Shown: positions 54,855 through 63,638, counted from the first letter of the stretch. The stretch is DNA of 64,000 nucleotides from Nocardioides sp. QY071 (GCF_029961765.1 NZ_CP124681.1:2666001-2730000), one strand, 5' to 3'. Notes: generated by a model not told the origin, from the letters alone. Translations and numbers: made by a program.

Positions 54855-55676
54855 ATGGCCCGCCGGATCGAGCTGTCCGCACCCGTCGGCGTCCGCTGGG
54901 AGCCGGACGACCCCGTCGGCGTGGGTGCCCTCGTGCTCGGCGGGTCGAGCGGCCGGGTGGACGAGCAGCGGGCCCGGCTGCTGGCCGAGCAGGGCGTGCT
55001 CGCGGAGTCGATCCAGTGGTTCGGCGGCCCCGAGCAGCACGACGGACCGTGGGAGATCCCGCTCGAGACCTTCGCCGCCCGGGCCGAGTCGCTCGCCGCC
55101 GAGTGCGACCGGGTGCTTCTCGTCGGTCTCTCCTTCGGCGCCGAGGCCGCGCTCGCGACCGCCTCGCTGACCCAGGCGCCGGTCGACGGGGTGGCGGCCT
55201 TCGCGCCCAGCGACGTGGTCTGGGCCGGGGTCACCGGTGACGGCCGGCAGACCTCCCACTGGACCCTGGACGGCGCCCCGGTGCCGTTCGTCCGGTTCGT
55301 GCACTGGGAGCCGCCGACCGACCCGCCCGCCTATCGCGACCTCTACGCCCGCTCCCGGGCCGCGGCACCCGAGGACGTCGCTGCGGCGAGCCTGCCCGTC
55401 GAGCGGATCCCCGACGTCGTCCTCGTCGCCGGCGACGACGACCAGGTGTGGCCCGCGCGTGAGCAGGCGGAGGAGATCGTGCTTCGTCGGGCCCGGCACG
55501 GCCGCGCCACCTCCCTGGTCGCGGATCCGCAGGCCGGTCATCGCGCGGTGCTGCCCGGCGAGGACGTCGTGGAGGCCGGTCTGCGGATGTGTCGCGGCGG
55601 CACGGCCGATGCCGACCGCCGGCTGGGGTCCGCCGCCTGGCCCGCGCTGCTCGACCTCGTAGGGTCGCGCGCATGA
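54855..55676 (+). CDS. Alpha/beta hydrolase (acyl-CoA thioester hydrolase/BAAT-like)
   Basis: A 273-residue hydrolase. The nucleophile is in VGLSFGAEAALA (Gly-x-Ser-x-Gly-like), the acid in VLVAGDDDQVWPAREQAE, and the His in PQAGHRAVLPG. The layout matches BAAT/thioester-hydrolase C-terminal domains. Overlaps the next gene by ATGA. Confidence 0.8.
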   Translation: MARRIELSAPVGVRWEPDDPVGVGALVLGGSSGRVDEQRARLLAEQGVLAESIQWFGGPEQHDGPWEIPLETFAARAESLAAECDRVLLVGLSFGAEAALATASLTQAPVDGVAAFAPSDVVWAGVTGDGRQTSHWTLDGAPVPFVRFVHWEPPTDPPAYRDLYARSRAAAPEDVAAASLPVERIPDVVLVAGDDDQVWPAREQAEEIVLRRARHGRATSLVADPQAGHRAVLPGEDVVEAGLRMCRGGTADADRRLGSAAWPALLDLVGSRA

Positions 55677-56068
55677 GCGCGCAGCCCCCTCCGCCCCCGC
55701 CCGGCTACCTCCGCGTCAACCTCCAGGGCAACCGGATGCTCACCATGATCACGCCCAGCGTCCAGGTCAACGGCTACCCCGTCCCGGCCCAGTTCGGGCC
55801 GAACGTCGTCCCGATGCCGCCGGGCGTGCACACCGTGTCCGCACACGCGCAGTGGATGTGGCGCTACGGGCAGGCCAGCCAGCAGGTCCAGCTGGCGCCT
55901 GGCCAGACCGTCGATGTCTTCTACGCCGCTCCCGTGCTGACCTTCATGGGCGGCGCGATGGGGTTCACGAAGCAGAAGGTCCCCGGCCTGCTGCCGTTCG
56001 TGCTGCTCCTCGCCGCGCTGCTCGTGGTGGCGATCGGCCTGCCGGTCGTCGCGATCCTGGCCTCTTGA
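55673..56068 (+). CDS. Hypothetical membrane-anchored protein
   Basis: A 131-residue protein. The N-terminus is Pro-rich (SAQPPPPPPGYLRVNLQGN), followed by a beta domain (TPSVQVNGYPVPAQFGPNVVPMPPGVHTVSAHAQW, in parts) and a C-terminal transmembrane helix (GLLPFVLLLAALLVVAIGLPVVAIL). Such proteins are common in Nocardioides-like genomes but unnamed. Its stop codon (56066-56068) is immediately followed by the 43-bp palindrome. Confidence 0.72.
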   Translation: MSAQPPPPPPGYLRVNLQGNRMLTMITPSVQVNGYPVPAQFGPNVVPMPPGVHTVSAHAQWMWRYGQASQQVQLAPGQTVDVFYAAPVLTFMGGAMGFTKQKVPGLLPFVLLLAALLVVAIGLPVVAILAS

Positions 56069-56111
56069 CTTCGGTTGACCGATCGGTAAATTACCGATCG
56101 GTCAACCGAAG
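56069..56111. promoter_or_regulatory. 43-bp perfect palindrome, TetR operator
   Basis: Two 21-base arms around a single central base are fully complementary from 56069 to 56111. Each half contains the palindrome ACCGATCGGT (56078-56087 and 56093-56102; centres 15 bp apart), a typical TetR operator core. It ends 8 bases before the TetR ATG and overlaps the start of the ribosome site region (GAAGGAGAGG). Autorepression of the TetR-oxidase pair is likely. Confidence 0.8.
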
Positions 56112-56119
56112 GAGAGGTC

Positions 56120-56743
56120 ATGCCGGCCCACACCGGAAGCACGTCGGGCAGCACCGCGGGCAGCAAGGGCGTCCCCCGCGCCACGCGTGAGCAGCAGATC
56201 CTGGACGCCGCGGTCGGCGAGTTCGGACGGCTCGGGTACGCCGGCGCCTCGCTGTCCGCCGTCGCGACCGGCGCCGGCGTCTCCAAGCAGCTCGTCCTCG
56301 GCTACTTCGGCTCCAAGGACGCGCTCTTCGCCGCCTGCGCCCGGCGCGCCGGAGACGGCATCGCCGACCGGGTCGACGAGGTGCTCGCCCACGGCGGCGG
56401 GGCGCTCGAGCTCGCGGAGGGCACCCTGGCAGCGATCTTCACCGCCCTCGAGCCGCGCCCCCACGACTGGAACGTCCTCAACGACCGCACGCCTCCACCG
56501 GGCTCGGCCGCCCACGAGGCCGCGCGCGCCGCCCGGCTCCGGATCGCGGCCCAGGCGGGCGCCGGGGTCGGCTCGCTCGCGGAGGTCGGCGACGCGGACG
56601 ACGTCGCGATCCTGACCGAGATCTGGATGAGCAGCGTGTCCGCGCTGGTCGCCTGGTGGCTGCGCCACCCCGACCGCAGCCCCACCGAGATGACCGCCCG
56701 CGGCCGCCGCGCCCTCACCGCACTCGCCAGGAGCACCTCGTGA
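56120..56743 (+). CDS. TetR-family transcriptional regulator
   Basis: A 207-residue TetR repressor: HTH at about residues 20-65 (REQQILDAAVGEFGRLGYAGASLSAVATGAGVSKQLVLGYFGSKDALF, in parts), then a helical ligand domain. GGAGAGG precedes the ATG. It overlaps the FAD-oxidase gene by GTGA, so the two form one unit. Confidence 0.9.
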   Translation: MPAHTGSTSGSTAGSKGVPRATREQQILDAAVGEFGRLGYAGASLSAVATGAGVSKQLVLGYFGSKDALFAACARRAGDGIADRVDEVLAHGGGALELAEGTLAAIFTALEPRPHDWNVLNDRTPPPGSAAHEAARAARLRIAAQAGAGVGSLAEVGDADDVAILTEIWMSSVSALVAWWLRHPDRSPTEMTARGRRALTALARSTS

Positions 56744-58329
56744 ACCCGAGCACCGACCGGTCCTGGTGGGGCTGGGGAGCCGACGCCGCCCAACTCACCC
56801 CCACCGAGACCGCCGCCCTCGTCGACCGGGTCGCACCGCTGCTGCCCGGCCACGACCTCACCGACCACCAGCCGCCCGACCCGCACGCGCTCGGCGTACC
56901 GGCTCCCCGGGTGGCACCGCCCGCGGCGCTCGCGGGCCTGTGCTCGACCGGCGTCGTCGACCGCCTCTCCCACGCCCGCGGCAAGGCGTTCCGCGACGTC
57001 GTGCGCAACCTGCACGGCGACGTCGCCCACGTCCCGGACCTCGTCGTGCGGCCGCGCACCGAGCAGGACGTCGTCGACGTCCTCGACTGGTGCACGGCGA
57101 TCAGCCTCCCCGTGGTCCCGTACGGCGGCGGCAGCTCGGTCGTCGGCGGCGTCGAGCCCCGCTTCGACGGCCCCGCGGTCACCCTCGACCTCGCCGCGCT
57201 CGACCGGGTCCTGGAAGTCGACCCGGTCAGCCGCGCCGCCCGGATCCAGGCCGGCGCCTACGGCCCGGCTCTCGAGGACCAGCTGCGCCCCCAGGGCCTC
57301 ACGCTGCGCCACTTCCCACAGTCCTTCGAGTTCTCCACCCTCGGCGGCTGGCTCGCGACCCGCGCCGGCGGTCACTTCGCCACCCTCACCACGCACATCG
57401 ACGACCTCACCGAGTCGATCCGGGTCGTCTCCCCCTCCGGCACGGGCGAGTCCCGCCGGCTCCCCGGGTCGGGTGCCGGTCCGTCCCCCGACCGGATGTT
57501 CCTCGGCTCCGAGGGCGCCCTCGGCGTCATCACCGAGGCATGGATGCGACTGCAGCGGCGCCCGGAGTGGCAACGCACCGCCACCATCGGCTTCGGGTCG
57601 TACGACGACGCGGTGGCCGCGACCCGCGCCATCGCCCAGTCCGGGCTGCACCCCGCCAACTGCCGGCTCCTCGACCCGGCCGAGGCGCTGGTCAATGCCG
57701 GGACCGCCGTCGACGGCGGCGTGCTCATCCTCGCGTTCGAGTCCGCCGACCACCCGGTCGACGCCTGGCTGGACCGGGCGCTCGAGCTGGTCGCCGACCA
57801 CCGCGGCACCGTCCTGGCAACCCGCGACAAGGCGGCCGGCACGACCGGCACCGACGCCTCCCAGGCCTGGCGATCGTCCTTCATCCGGATGCCCTACCAG
57901 CGCGACGCGCTCGCCCGCCGCTCGATGGTCGTGGAGACCTTCGAGACCGCGTGCACCTGGGACGCCTTCCCCGCGTTCCACGCCGCGGTCACCGGCGCCG
58001 CGCAGCGGGCGATCGACGAGGTGTGCGGCGGCCAGGGTCTGGTGACCTGCCGCTTCACGCACGTCTACCCGGACGGCCCGGCGCCCTACTACGGCGTCTA
58101 CGCCGGCGGCCGGTGGGGCAGCACCCTGGCCCAGTGGGACGAGATCAAGGCGGCCGTCTCCACCGCCATCGCCGACCACGGCGGCACGATCACCCACCAC
58201 CACGCGGTGGGCCGTGACCACCGCCCGTGGTACGACGCCCAGCGGCCCGAGCCCTTCGCCGCCGCCCTGCGGGCGGCCAAGTCCGCCCTCGACCCGGGCG
58301 GCATCCTCAACCCCGGAGTACTGGTCTGA
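56740..58329 (+). CDS. FAD-binding oxidase (alkyldihydroxyacetonephosphate synthase-like)
   Basis: A 529-residue FAD_binding_4 oxidase. The FAD domain (about 95-270) has LVVRPRTEQDVVDVLDWC, VVPYGGGSSVVGGVEP and GGWLATRAGGHFATL. The C-terminal domain shows CRFTHVYPDGPAPYYGVYAGGR and HHHAVGRDHRPWY, the histidine-rich active-site region of AGPS-like enzymes. It ends LDPGGILNPGVLV, typical of the family. The enzyme may act on hydroxyacids or ether-lipid precursors; substrate uncertain. Confidence 0.85.
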   Translation: MNPSTDRSWWGWGADAAQLTPTETAALVDRVAPLLPGHDLTDHQPPDPHALGVPAPRVAPPAALAGLCSTGVVDRLSHARGKAFRDVVRNLHGDVAHVPDLVVRPRTEQDVVDVLDWCTAISLPVVPYGGGSSVVGGVEPRFDGPAVTLDLAALDRVLEVDPVSRAARIQAGAYGPALEDQLRPQGLTLRHFPQSFEFSTLGGWLATRAGGHFATLTTHIDDLTESIRVVSPSGTGESRRLPGSGAGPSPDRMFLGSEGALGVITEAWMRLQRRPEWQRTATIGFGSYDDAVAATRAIAQSGLHPANCRLLDPAEALVNAGTAVDGGVLILAFESADHPVDAWLDRALELVADHRGTVLATRDKAAGTTGTDASQAWRSSFIRMPYQRDALARRSMVVETFETACTWDAFPAFHAAVTGAAQRAIDEVCGGQGLVTCRFTHVYPDGPAPYYGVYAGGRWGSTLAQWDEIKAAVSTAIADHGGTITHHHAVGRDHRPWYDAQRPEPFAAALRAAKSALDPGGILNPGVLV

Positions 58330-59167
58330 CCCACGCCTCGCTGCGCTCCCACAGCTCGGCGGCGAGCTCGTCGGTGACGACCTTCGACGGCGTCTTCTCC
58401 CGCTCCGAGTCGTAGTAGCGCCCGGTGTCGCCGTCGACGTCGGGCGAGGTCGCGCAGTACAACGAGGTCCGGGCGCCCTGCTCGGGCGACTTCATGAACA
58501 GCTTCATGACGTGGCGCAGCCCGAACGGCACCTCGCGCCACACGTCGGAGGCGATCGCGCCGGGGTGCAGGGAGTACGTCGTCACGCCCGTGCCCTCCAG
58601 CCGTCGGCCGAGCTCGCGGGCGTGCAGCACGTTGGCCAGCTTGGAGACGCAGTACTCGTCGAACGCGGTGCGGGTAGCCGACGGCTGCCGCACGGCGTCC
58701 CAGTCGATGCCCGGGGCGCGGTAGTGCCCGGCGCTCGCGACGTTGACGATCCGCCCGGGCCCGGTCTCCACGATCCGGTCGCGGAGCAGCTCGGTGAGCA
58801 GGAACGGCCCGACGTGGTTGGTGCCGAAGGCGAGCTCGAAGCCGCTCGCGGTCATCCCCCGCCTGCCGGCGAGCCCGGCGTTGTTGACCAGCACGTCCAG
58901 GCGCTCGCCCGAGGCCAGGAACCTCTCCGCGGCCCTGCGCACGGACGCCAGGTCGCCCAGGTCGAGCGGCAGGAAGTCGAGGTCGGTGCTGCCGGTGTCG
59001 GACGTGATCTCGCCGATCGCGGCGCGGGTCCTCTCCTCCGAGCGGCCCGCGACCACCACCCGCGCGCCGCGAGCCGCCAGGCCGCGGACGGTCTCCTTGC
59101 CGATCCCGGTGTTGGCTCCGGTCACCAGGAAGGTCTTGCCGCTCAGGTCAGGCACGAGGTCACCCAT
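58307..59167 (-). CDS. SDR-family oxidoreductase (retinol dehydrogenase-like)
   Basis: A 286-residue SDR. Cofactor motif VTGANTGIGKETVRGLA, NNAG near 96, Ser in VNVASAGHY, and Tyr/Lys in YCVSKLANVL. The C-terminal part (SLHPGAIASDV, GARTSLYCATSPDVDG) is typical of retinol dehydrogenase-like SDRs. The 3' end overlaps the convergent oxidase by 23 bases. Confidence 0.88.
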   Translation of the reverse strand: MGDLVPDLSGKTFLVTGANTGIGKETVRGLAARGARVVVAGRSEERTRAAIGEITSDTGSTDLDFLPLDLGDLASVRRAAERFLASGERLDVLVNNAGLAGRRGMTASGFELAFGTNHVGPFLLTELLRDRIVETGPGRIVNVASAGHYRAPGIDWDAVRQPSATRTAFDEYCVSKLANVLHARELGRRLEGTGVTTYSLHPGAIASDVWREVPFGLRHVMKLFMKSPEQGARTSLYCATSPDVDGDTGRYYDSEREKTPSKVVTDELAAELWERSEAWVRPVLRG

Positions 59168-59233
59168 GGCGCGATCCTCGCGGGCGACCGGCCGACATGT
59201 CGTCCTCCCCCGGTCGCAATCGGCTGCCGCGCC

Positions 59234-59271
59234 ATGTGACCTGCATCACCCTTGGGATGTGACCTGCGTCA
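59234..59271 (+). promoter_or_regulatory. Tandem CRP-like boxes upstream of small membrane protein
   Basis: ATGTGACCTGCATCA (59234-59248) and ATGTGACCTGCGTCA (59257-59271) repeat at a 23-base spacing. The first reads TGTGA-N6-TCACC, one base from the CRP/GlxR consensus. The second ends 16 bases before the ATG of the 51-residue gene. Confidence 0.55.
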
Positions 59272-59287
59272 TGCGAGGGTGGGACCC

Positions 59288-59443
59288 ATGAGTCTCCTCG
59301 CCATCGTCGTCCTGCTGGCGCTCGTGCTGCTGTTCGTCCTCGCCATCGGCGCGCTCTTCGGTGTCGTCCTGGTCGCCGGCCGGTCCGGACGCAAGGCCCA
59401 GGCCGCCCAGGTCGCTGAGCCCCGCGGTCAGTCGATCGCCTGA
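59288..59443 (+). CDS. Small membrane protein (51 residues)
   Basis: A 51-residue protein dominated by a transmembrane helix (LLAIVVLLALVLLFVLAIGA, then GVVLVA) and a basic, Ala/Gln-rich tail. GGGTGGGACCC precedes the ATG without a clean ribosome site. It overlaps the convergent next gene by 16 bases. Function unknown. Confidence 0.6.
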   Translation: MSLLAIVVLLALVLLFVLAIGALFGVVLVAGRSGRKAQAAQVAEPRGQSIA

Positions 59444-60228
59444 CCCAGCACCGCCCCGACGTGGGCGCGCACGTCGTCGTCGCCGGTGATCGTCACCCGC
59501 TCGTCGCCGACGCGGTGCCACAGCCACGCGTCGAGGTCGGCGGCGGTGCCGGCGACCACCAGGTCGGCGGGTACGCCGGGATCGGCCACCACGTGCTGGT
59601 CGGGCTCGCCGCTGCGCTCGACGCCCTCGGGCGTGGTGCCCGAGAACGTGCCGAGCCGGACCCACACCGACGTGGCGGTGTCGCTGGCCCGGAACTCGGC
59701 ATGGTGCGGGCCCGGCTCGAACCGCCCCCAGGGCGGCAGGCCGCCGTACATCACGGCGAGGGCCTCGTCGATGCCGTCCGCGGCCAGGGCGTCCGGGAGC
59801 GGGGTGACCTGGCCCGCAGCGAGCTCGGCGTCGAGGCGGTGGATCAGCGCCTCGTGGGCCTGACGCCGGAAGGTGAAGCCCACGTGCTGGTCGCCGGGCA
59901 CGGACCACGACCAGGCCGGTTCGGCGGGGTCGGCCGTCTCGAGGGCCGCCACGAACGCCGCGTGGGTCGCGCCGAAGGCGGCCAGCACCTCGGCGTACGT
60001 CGCCGGTCGCTCCGGCTCGGTGTAGGCCTCCGGCGGCGCGGGCCGGTGGGTGATGACGTGCTCCCAGAAGTGCTGGACCTCGGTGAGGTGCCAGGCCAGG
60101 TCGGCGGCGTCCCACTCGGGGCACGACGGCACCCGCGCGTCGGGCCGGCAGGCGGCGAGCACTTCGGCGAAGCGGGCCGACTCGGTCCGCATGTGGGCGA
60201 GGTAGGTCGCGGGGTCGAGTCGGGTCAC
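59428..60228 (-). CDS. Mycothiol-dependent maleylpyruvate isomerase-like protein
   Basis: A 266-residue protein with an N-terminal DinB-type domain of the maleylpyruvate isomerase/TIGR03083-TIGR03086 type (YLAHMRTESARFAEVLAACRPDARVPSCPEWDAADLAWHLTEVQHFW, in parts; metal-ligand His in AWHL) and a second ligand region TFRRQAHEALIHRLDAE. The C-terminal SCP2-like part follows. The GTG start overlaps the stop of the alcohol dehydrogenase. Probably mycothiol-linked. Confidence 0.83.
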   Translation of the reverse strand: MTRLDPATYLAHMRTESARFAEVLAACRPDARVPSCPEWDAADLAWHLTEVQHFWEHVITHRPAPPEAYTEPERPATYAEVLAAFGATHAAFVAALETADPAEPAWSWSVPGDQHVGFTFRRQAHEALIHRLDAELAAGQVTPLPDALAADGIDEALAVMYGGLPPWGRFEPGPHHAEFRASDTATSVWVRLGTFSGTTPEGVERSGEPDQHVVADPGVPADLVVAGTAADLDAWLWHRVGDERVTITGDDDVRAHVGAVLGQAID

Positions 60229-61241
60229 GGCTGCAGCAGCACCTTGATCGCCCGGCGCTCGTCCATCGCCACGTAACCGTCGGGCGACTCCTCGAGAGGG
60301 AGAGTGAGGTCGAAGACCTGCCCGGGGTCGATCCGGCGCTCGAGGACCATCGGCAGCAGCTCGGGCAGGTAGCGGCGCACCGGCGCCATGCCGCCGCGGA
60401 CGCCGACGTTCTTGTCGAACAGCCGGCGGGCAGACAGCTCGACACCGTGGGGCGCCCCGACGAACCCGACGCCCCCACCGGGGCGGGTCACCTCGATCGC
60501 GGTGGTCATCGCGTCGTTGGTGCCTACGCACTCCAGGGTCGCGTCGACCCCGACACCGTCGGTCAGGTCGCGGACCTCGGCGACGGCGTCGTCACCCCGG
60601 GCCGCGATCACGTGGGTCGCTCCGAAGGCACGGGCGACCGCCTGGCGGGGCTCGTGGCGTGACATCGCGATGATCCGCTCGGCGCCCATCACCGAGGCGG
60701 CCAGGACGCCGGACAGGCCGACCGCGCCGTCGCCGACCACGACCACGGTGTCGCCGGGCTTCACCCCGGCAGAGACGGCGGCGTGCCACCCCGTCGGCAT
60801 CACGTCGGAGAGGGCGAGGACCGAGGGCACCAGGTCGGCGTCGGGGACGCCGCCGGTGCGCACCAGGCTGCCGTCGGCCTGGTTGACCAGGGCGTACTCC
60901 GCCTGGCCGCTCGCGGTGAAGCCGAGGTTGGTGCACACCGACTGGGCGCCGTTGAGGCAGTGGGGGCAGGTGTTGTCGCAGTGGCAGAACGGGACGACGA
61001 CGAAGTCGCCGACCCGGACGTCGCGGACCTCGCTGCCTGTCTCCTCCACGACGCCGATGCACTCGTGGCCGATCGTGGCGCCGGGACGGATCGGGTTCTC
61101 GCCGCGGTAGGGCCACAGGTCGGAGCCGCAGATGCAGCCCGCGGTCACCCGGACGATCGCGTCCGTGGGCCGGCGCAGGGTGGGGTCGGGGACCTCGTCG
61201 ACCCGGATGTCCCGGGCGCCGTGGATGGTCGTCGCACGCAT
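60225..61241 (-). CDS. Zinc-dependent alcohol dehydrogenase
   Basis: A 338-residue medium-chain dehydrogenase. Catalytic zinc ligands lie in GCICGSDLWPYRG and GHECIGVVEE; structural-zinc cysteines are in CHCDNTCPHCLNGAQSVC. Nucleotide fold VVVGDGAVGLSGVLAA. With the mycothiol-type gene next to it, mycothiol-dependent formaldehyde or aldehyde oxidation is possible, but not proven. Confidence 0.9.
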   Translation of the reverse strand: MRATTIHGARDIRVDEVPDPTLRRPTDAIVRVTAGCICGSDLWPYRGENPIRPGATIGHECIGVVEETGSEVRDVRVGDFVVVPFCHCDNTCPHCLNGAQSVCTNLGFTASGQAEYALVNQADGSLVRTGGVPDADLVPSVLALSDVMPTGWHAAVSAGVKPGDTVVVVGDGAVGLSGVLAASVMGAERIIAMSRHEPRQAVARAFGATHVIAARGDDAVAEVRDLTDGVGVDATLECVGTNDAMTTAIEVTRPGGGVGFVGAPHGVELSARRLFDKNVGVRGGMAPVRRYLPELLPMVLERRIDPGQVFDLTLPLEESPDGYVAMDERRAIKVLLQP

Positions 61242-61280
61242 GTGAGGATCCTTCCAGATCGTCGTGGCGTCTTGCGTTAT

Positions 61281-61292
61281 CTCATATGTGAG
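61281..61292. promoter_or_regulatory. Palindrome CTCA-TATG-TGAG ahead of HTH-MurA gene
   Basis: An inverted repeat within the AT-rich promoter stretch between two divergent genes, 14 bases before ATG 61306. The adjoining bases (CGTTAT / GTTACG) extend the symmetry imperfectly. It could be the operator for the HTH domain of the downstream fusion protein. Confidence 0.4.
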
Positions 61293-61305
61293 TTACGGTC
61301 GTGAC

Positions 61306-62847
61306 ATGACCTTCGAGGCGCCCCACGAGGACTACAAGGGCCGGATCGGCAACCTCATCCGCGACGCCCGCAAGCACCGCGGCCTCACCCAGGCCCAGCT
61401 CGCCGAGCGGCTCGGCACCAGCCAGAGCGCGATCAACCGGATCGAGAAGGGACACCAGAACCTGTCCCTCGAGATGCTGGCCCGGATCGGTGCCGCCCTC
61501 GACTCGGAGATCGTCGCGCTCGGCGCCGGACCGACCCACCTGCGGGTCAAGGGCCCCACCACCTTGTCGGGCAGCATCGACGTCAAGACGTCGAAGAACG
61601 CGGGCGTCGCGCTGCTGTGTGCCTCGCTGCTCAACCGCGGGCGCACCACGCTGCGCAAGGTCGCGCGGATCGAGGAGGTCAACCGGCTGCTCGAGGTGCT
61701 CGACAGCATCGGCGTGCAGACCCGCTGGATCAACGCGGACAACGACCTCGAGATCATCCCGCCCAAGGACCTCGACCTGACCCGGATCGACGAGGAGGCC
61801 GCGCGCCGTACCCGATCGGTCATCATGTTCCTCGGCCCGCTGCTGCACCGCGCCGACACCTTCGAGCTGCCCTACGCCGGCGGCTGCAACCTCGGCACCC
61901 GCACGGTCGAGCCGCACATGTCGGCGCTGCGGCCCTTCGGCCTCGAGGTCAAGGCCACCGACGGCTGGTACCACGCCCAGCTCAACCGGGCGATCGTCCC
62001 CGGCCGCCCCATCGTGCTCACCGAGCGCGGCGACACGGTCACCGAGAACGCACTGATGGCGGCCGCCCTGCACCCGGGCACCACCGTCATCCGCAACGCC
62101 TCGTCCAACTACATGGTCCAGGACCTGTGCTTCTACCTGCAGGCACTCGGCGTCGAGGTCGACGGCATCGGTACGACCACCCTCACCGTCACCGGCCGCG
62201 AGTCGATCGACGTCGACGTCGACTACTCCCCCAGCGAGGACCCGATCGAGGCGATGTCGCTGCTCGCCGCAGCGATCGTGACCCGCTCCGAGATCACCGT
62301 GCAGCGCGCACCGATCGAGTTCCTCGAGATCGAGCTGGCCGTCCTCGAGGGGATGGGCTTCCGCTACGACCTGTCCGAGGAGTACCTCGCCGCCAACGGC
62401 CGCACCCGCCTGGTCGACATCACCACGCACCCCTCCGACCTGGTGGCGCCGGGCGACAAGATCCACCCGATGCCGTTCCCCGGCCTCAACATCGACAACC
62501 TGCCCTTCTTCGCGGTGATCGCCGCGGTGGCCGAGGGCACGACGTACCTCCACGACTGGGTCTACGACAACCGGGCGATCTACCTCACCGAGCTCAACAA
62601 GCTCGGCGGCCGGGTCACGCTGCTCGACCCCCACCGGGTGCAGATCGACGGACCGACGTCGTGGACCGGCACCGAGCTGGTCTGCCCGCCGGCCCTGCGG
62701 CCCGCGGTCGTCGTGCTCCTCGCGATGCTGGCCAGCAAGGGCACCTCGGTGCTGCGCAGCACCTACGTGATCCACCGCGGCTACGAGGACCTCGCCGAGC
62801 GGCTCAGCTCGCTCGGCGCGGACATCGAGACCTTCCGCGACATCTGA
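61306..62847 (+). CDS. HTH-fused UDP-GlcNAc enolpyruvyl transferase (MurA-like)
   Basis: A 513-residue two-domain protein. Residues about 10-70 are a Cro/C1-type helix-turn-helix (IGNLIRDARKHRGLTQAQLAERLGTSQSAINRIEKG, in parts). Residues about 85-510 are an EPSP-synthase fold of MurA type, the first step of peptidoglycan synthesis. VKTSKNAGVALLCASLL matches the KNAA-type loop, and AGGCNLGTRTVEPHMS places the catalytic cysteine that fosfomycin attacks in MurA. The Arg usually found two positions later is replaced by Thr in GTRT. ATG 61306 has no ribosome site and may be leaderless. Could be a regulatory MurA paralogue. Confidence 0.86.
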   Translation: MTFEAPHEDYKGRIGNLIRDARKHRGLTQAQLAERLGTSQSAINRIEKGHQNLSLEMLARIGAALDSEIVALGAGPTHLRVKGPTTLSGSIDVKTSKNAGVALLCASLLNRGRTTLRKVARIEEVNRLLEVLDSIGVQTRWINADNDLEIIPPKDLDLTRIDEEAARRTRSVIMFLGPLLHRADTFELPYAGGCNLGTRTVEPHMSALRPFGLEVKATDGWYHAQLNRAIVPGRPIVLTERGDTVTENALMAAALHPGTTVIRNASSNYMVQDLCFYLQALGVEVDGIGTTTLTVTGRESIDVDVDYSPSEDPIEAMSLLAAAIVTRSEITVQRAPIEFLEIELAVLEGMGFRYDLSEEYLAANGRTRLVDITTHPSDLVAPGDKIHPMPFPGLNIDNLPFFAVIAAVAEGTTYLHDWVYDNRAIYLTELNKLGGRVTLLDPHRVQIDGPTSWTGTELVCPPALRPAVVVLLAMLASKGTSVLRSTYVIHRGYEDLAERLSSLGADIETFRDI

Positions 62848-63638
62848 TGCCCTACCTCGCCCCGGGCAAGGTGCTGGCCTTCGCCCATCGCGGCGGCGCC
62901 TACCACCCCGAGATCGAGGGCCTCGAGAACACCCTCGCCGCGTTCCGGCACGCCGCCACGCTCGGCTACGACTACCTCGAGACCGACGTCCACCTGACCG
63001 CCGACGGCGTGCTGCTGGCGTTCCACGACGAGGTGCTGGACCGGGTGACCGACCAGCAGGGCGCGGTCCGCGACCTCACCCTGGCCGACGTACGCCGGGC
63101 CCGGATCGGCGGCCGCGAGCAGGTCCCGACCCTGGTCGACCTGCTCGACGCGTTCCCGGACGCCCGGTTCAACATCGACCTCAAGGCCGACGGCGCGGTC
63201 GACGCGCTGGCCGACCTGGTCCGCGAGCGCGGCCTGTGGGACCGGCTGCTGGTCGCGTCCTTCTCGCGCCGGCGGATCCGCCGGTTCCGGGACCTGACCG
63301 ACGGACGGGTGCCGACGGCCGCCGACCCGTGGCAGATCGTGGCGTTCCGGCTCTCTCCCAGCGTCCGGGTGGCCCGGCTGATCGCGGGCGACGGCTTCGC
63401 CGCCTTCCAGGTGCCGCACCGGCAGCGCGGGCTCACCGTCACGACGCCCGGCTTCGTGCGCCGGGCCCACGCCGCGGGCCACCAGGTGCACGTGTGGACC
63501 ATCGACGACCCGGCCGAGATGACCACCCTGCTCGACCGCGGCGTCGACGGAATCTTCACGGACCGCACCGATCTGCTCAAGGATGTCCTCCAGGGACGCG
63601 GCCAGTGGTGGTCCGCGCAGGGAGGGACATCAGCATGA
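62847..63638 (+). CDS. Glycerophosphodiester phosphodiesterase
   Basis: A 263-residue GDPD-family enzyme (TIM barrel) that hydrolyses glycerophosphodiesters. Catalytic and metal residues: AFAHRGGAYHPEIEGLENTL, then ETDVHLTADGVLLAFHDEVLDR, and NIDLKADG. No signal peptide. It overlaps both neighbours (TGATG upstream, ATGA downstream). Confidence 0.92.
   Translation: MPYLAPGKVLAFAHRGGAYHPEIEGLENTLAAFRHAATLGYDYLETDVHLTADGVLLAFHDEVLDRVTDQQGAVRDLTLADVRRARIGGREQVPTLVDLLDAFPDARFNIDLKADGAVDALADLVRERGLWDRLLVASFSRRRIRRFRDLTDGRVPTAADPWQIVAFRLSPSVRVARLIAGDGFAAFQVPHRQRGLTVTTPGFVRRAHAAGHQVHVWTIDDPAEMTTLLDRGVDGIFTDRTDLLKDVLQGRGQWWSAQGGTSA

Noticed and set aside
61306..62847. Two separate genes, a regulator and a MurA
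   Set aside because: The HTH and transferase regions are in one uninterrupted frame with no internal ribosome site or stop, so a fusion is the simplest reading.
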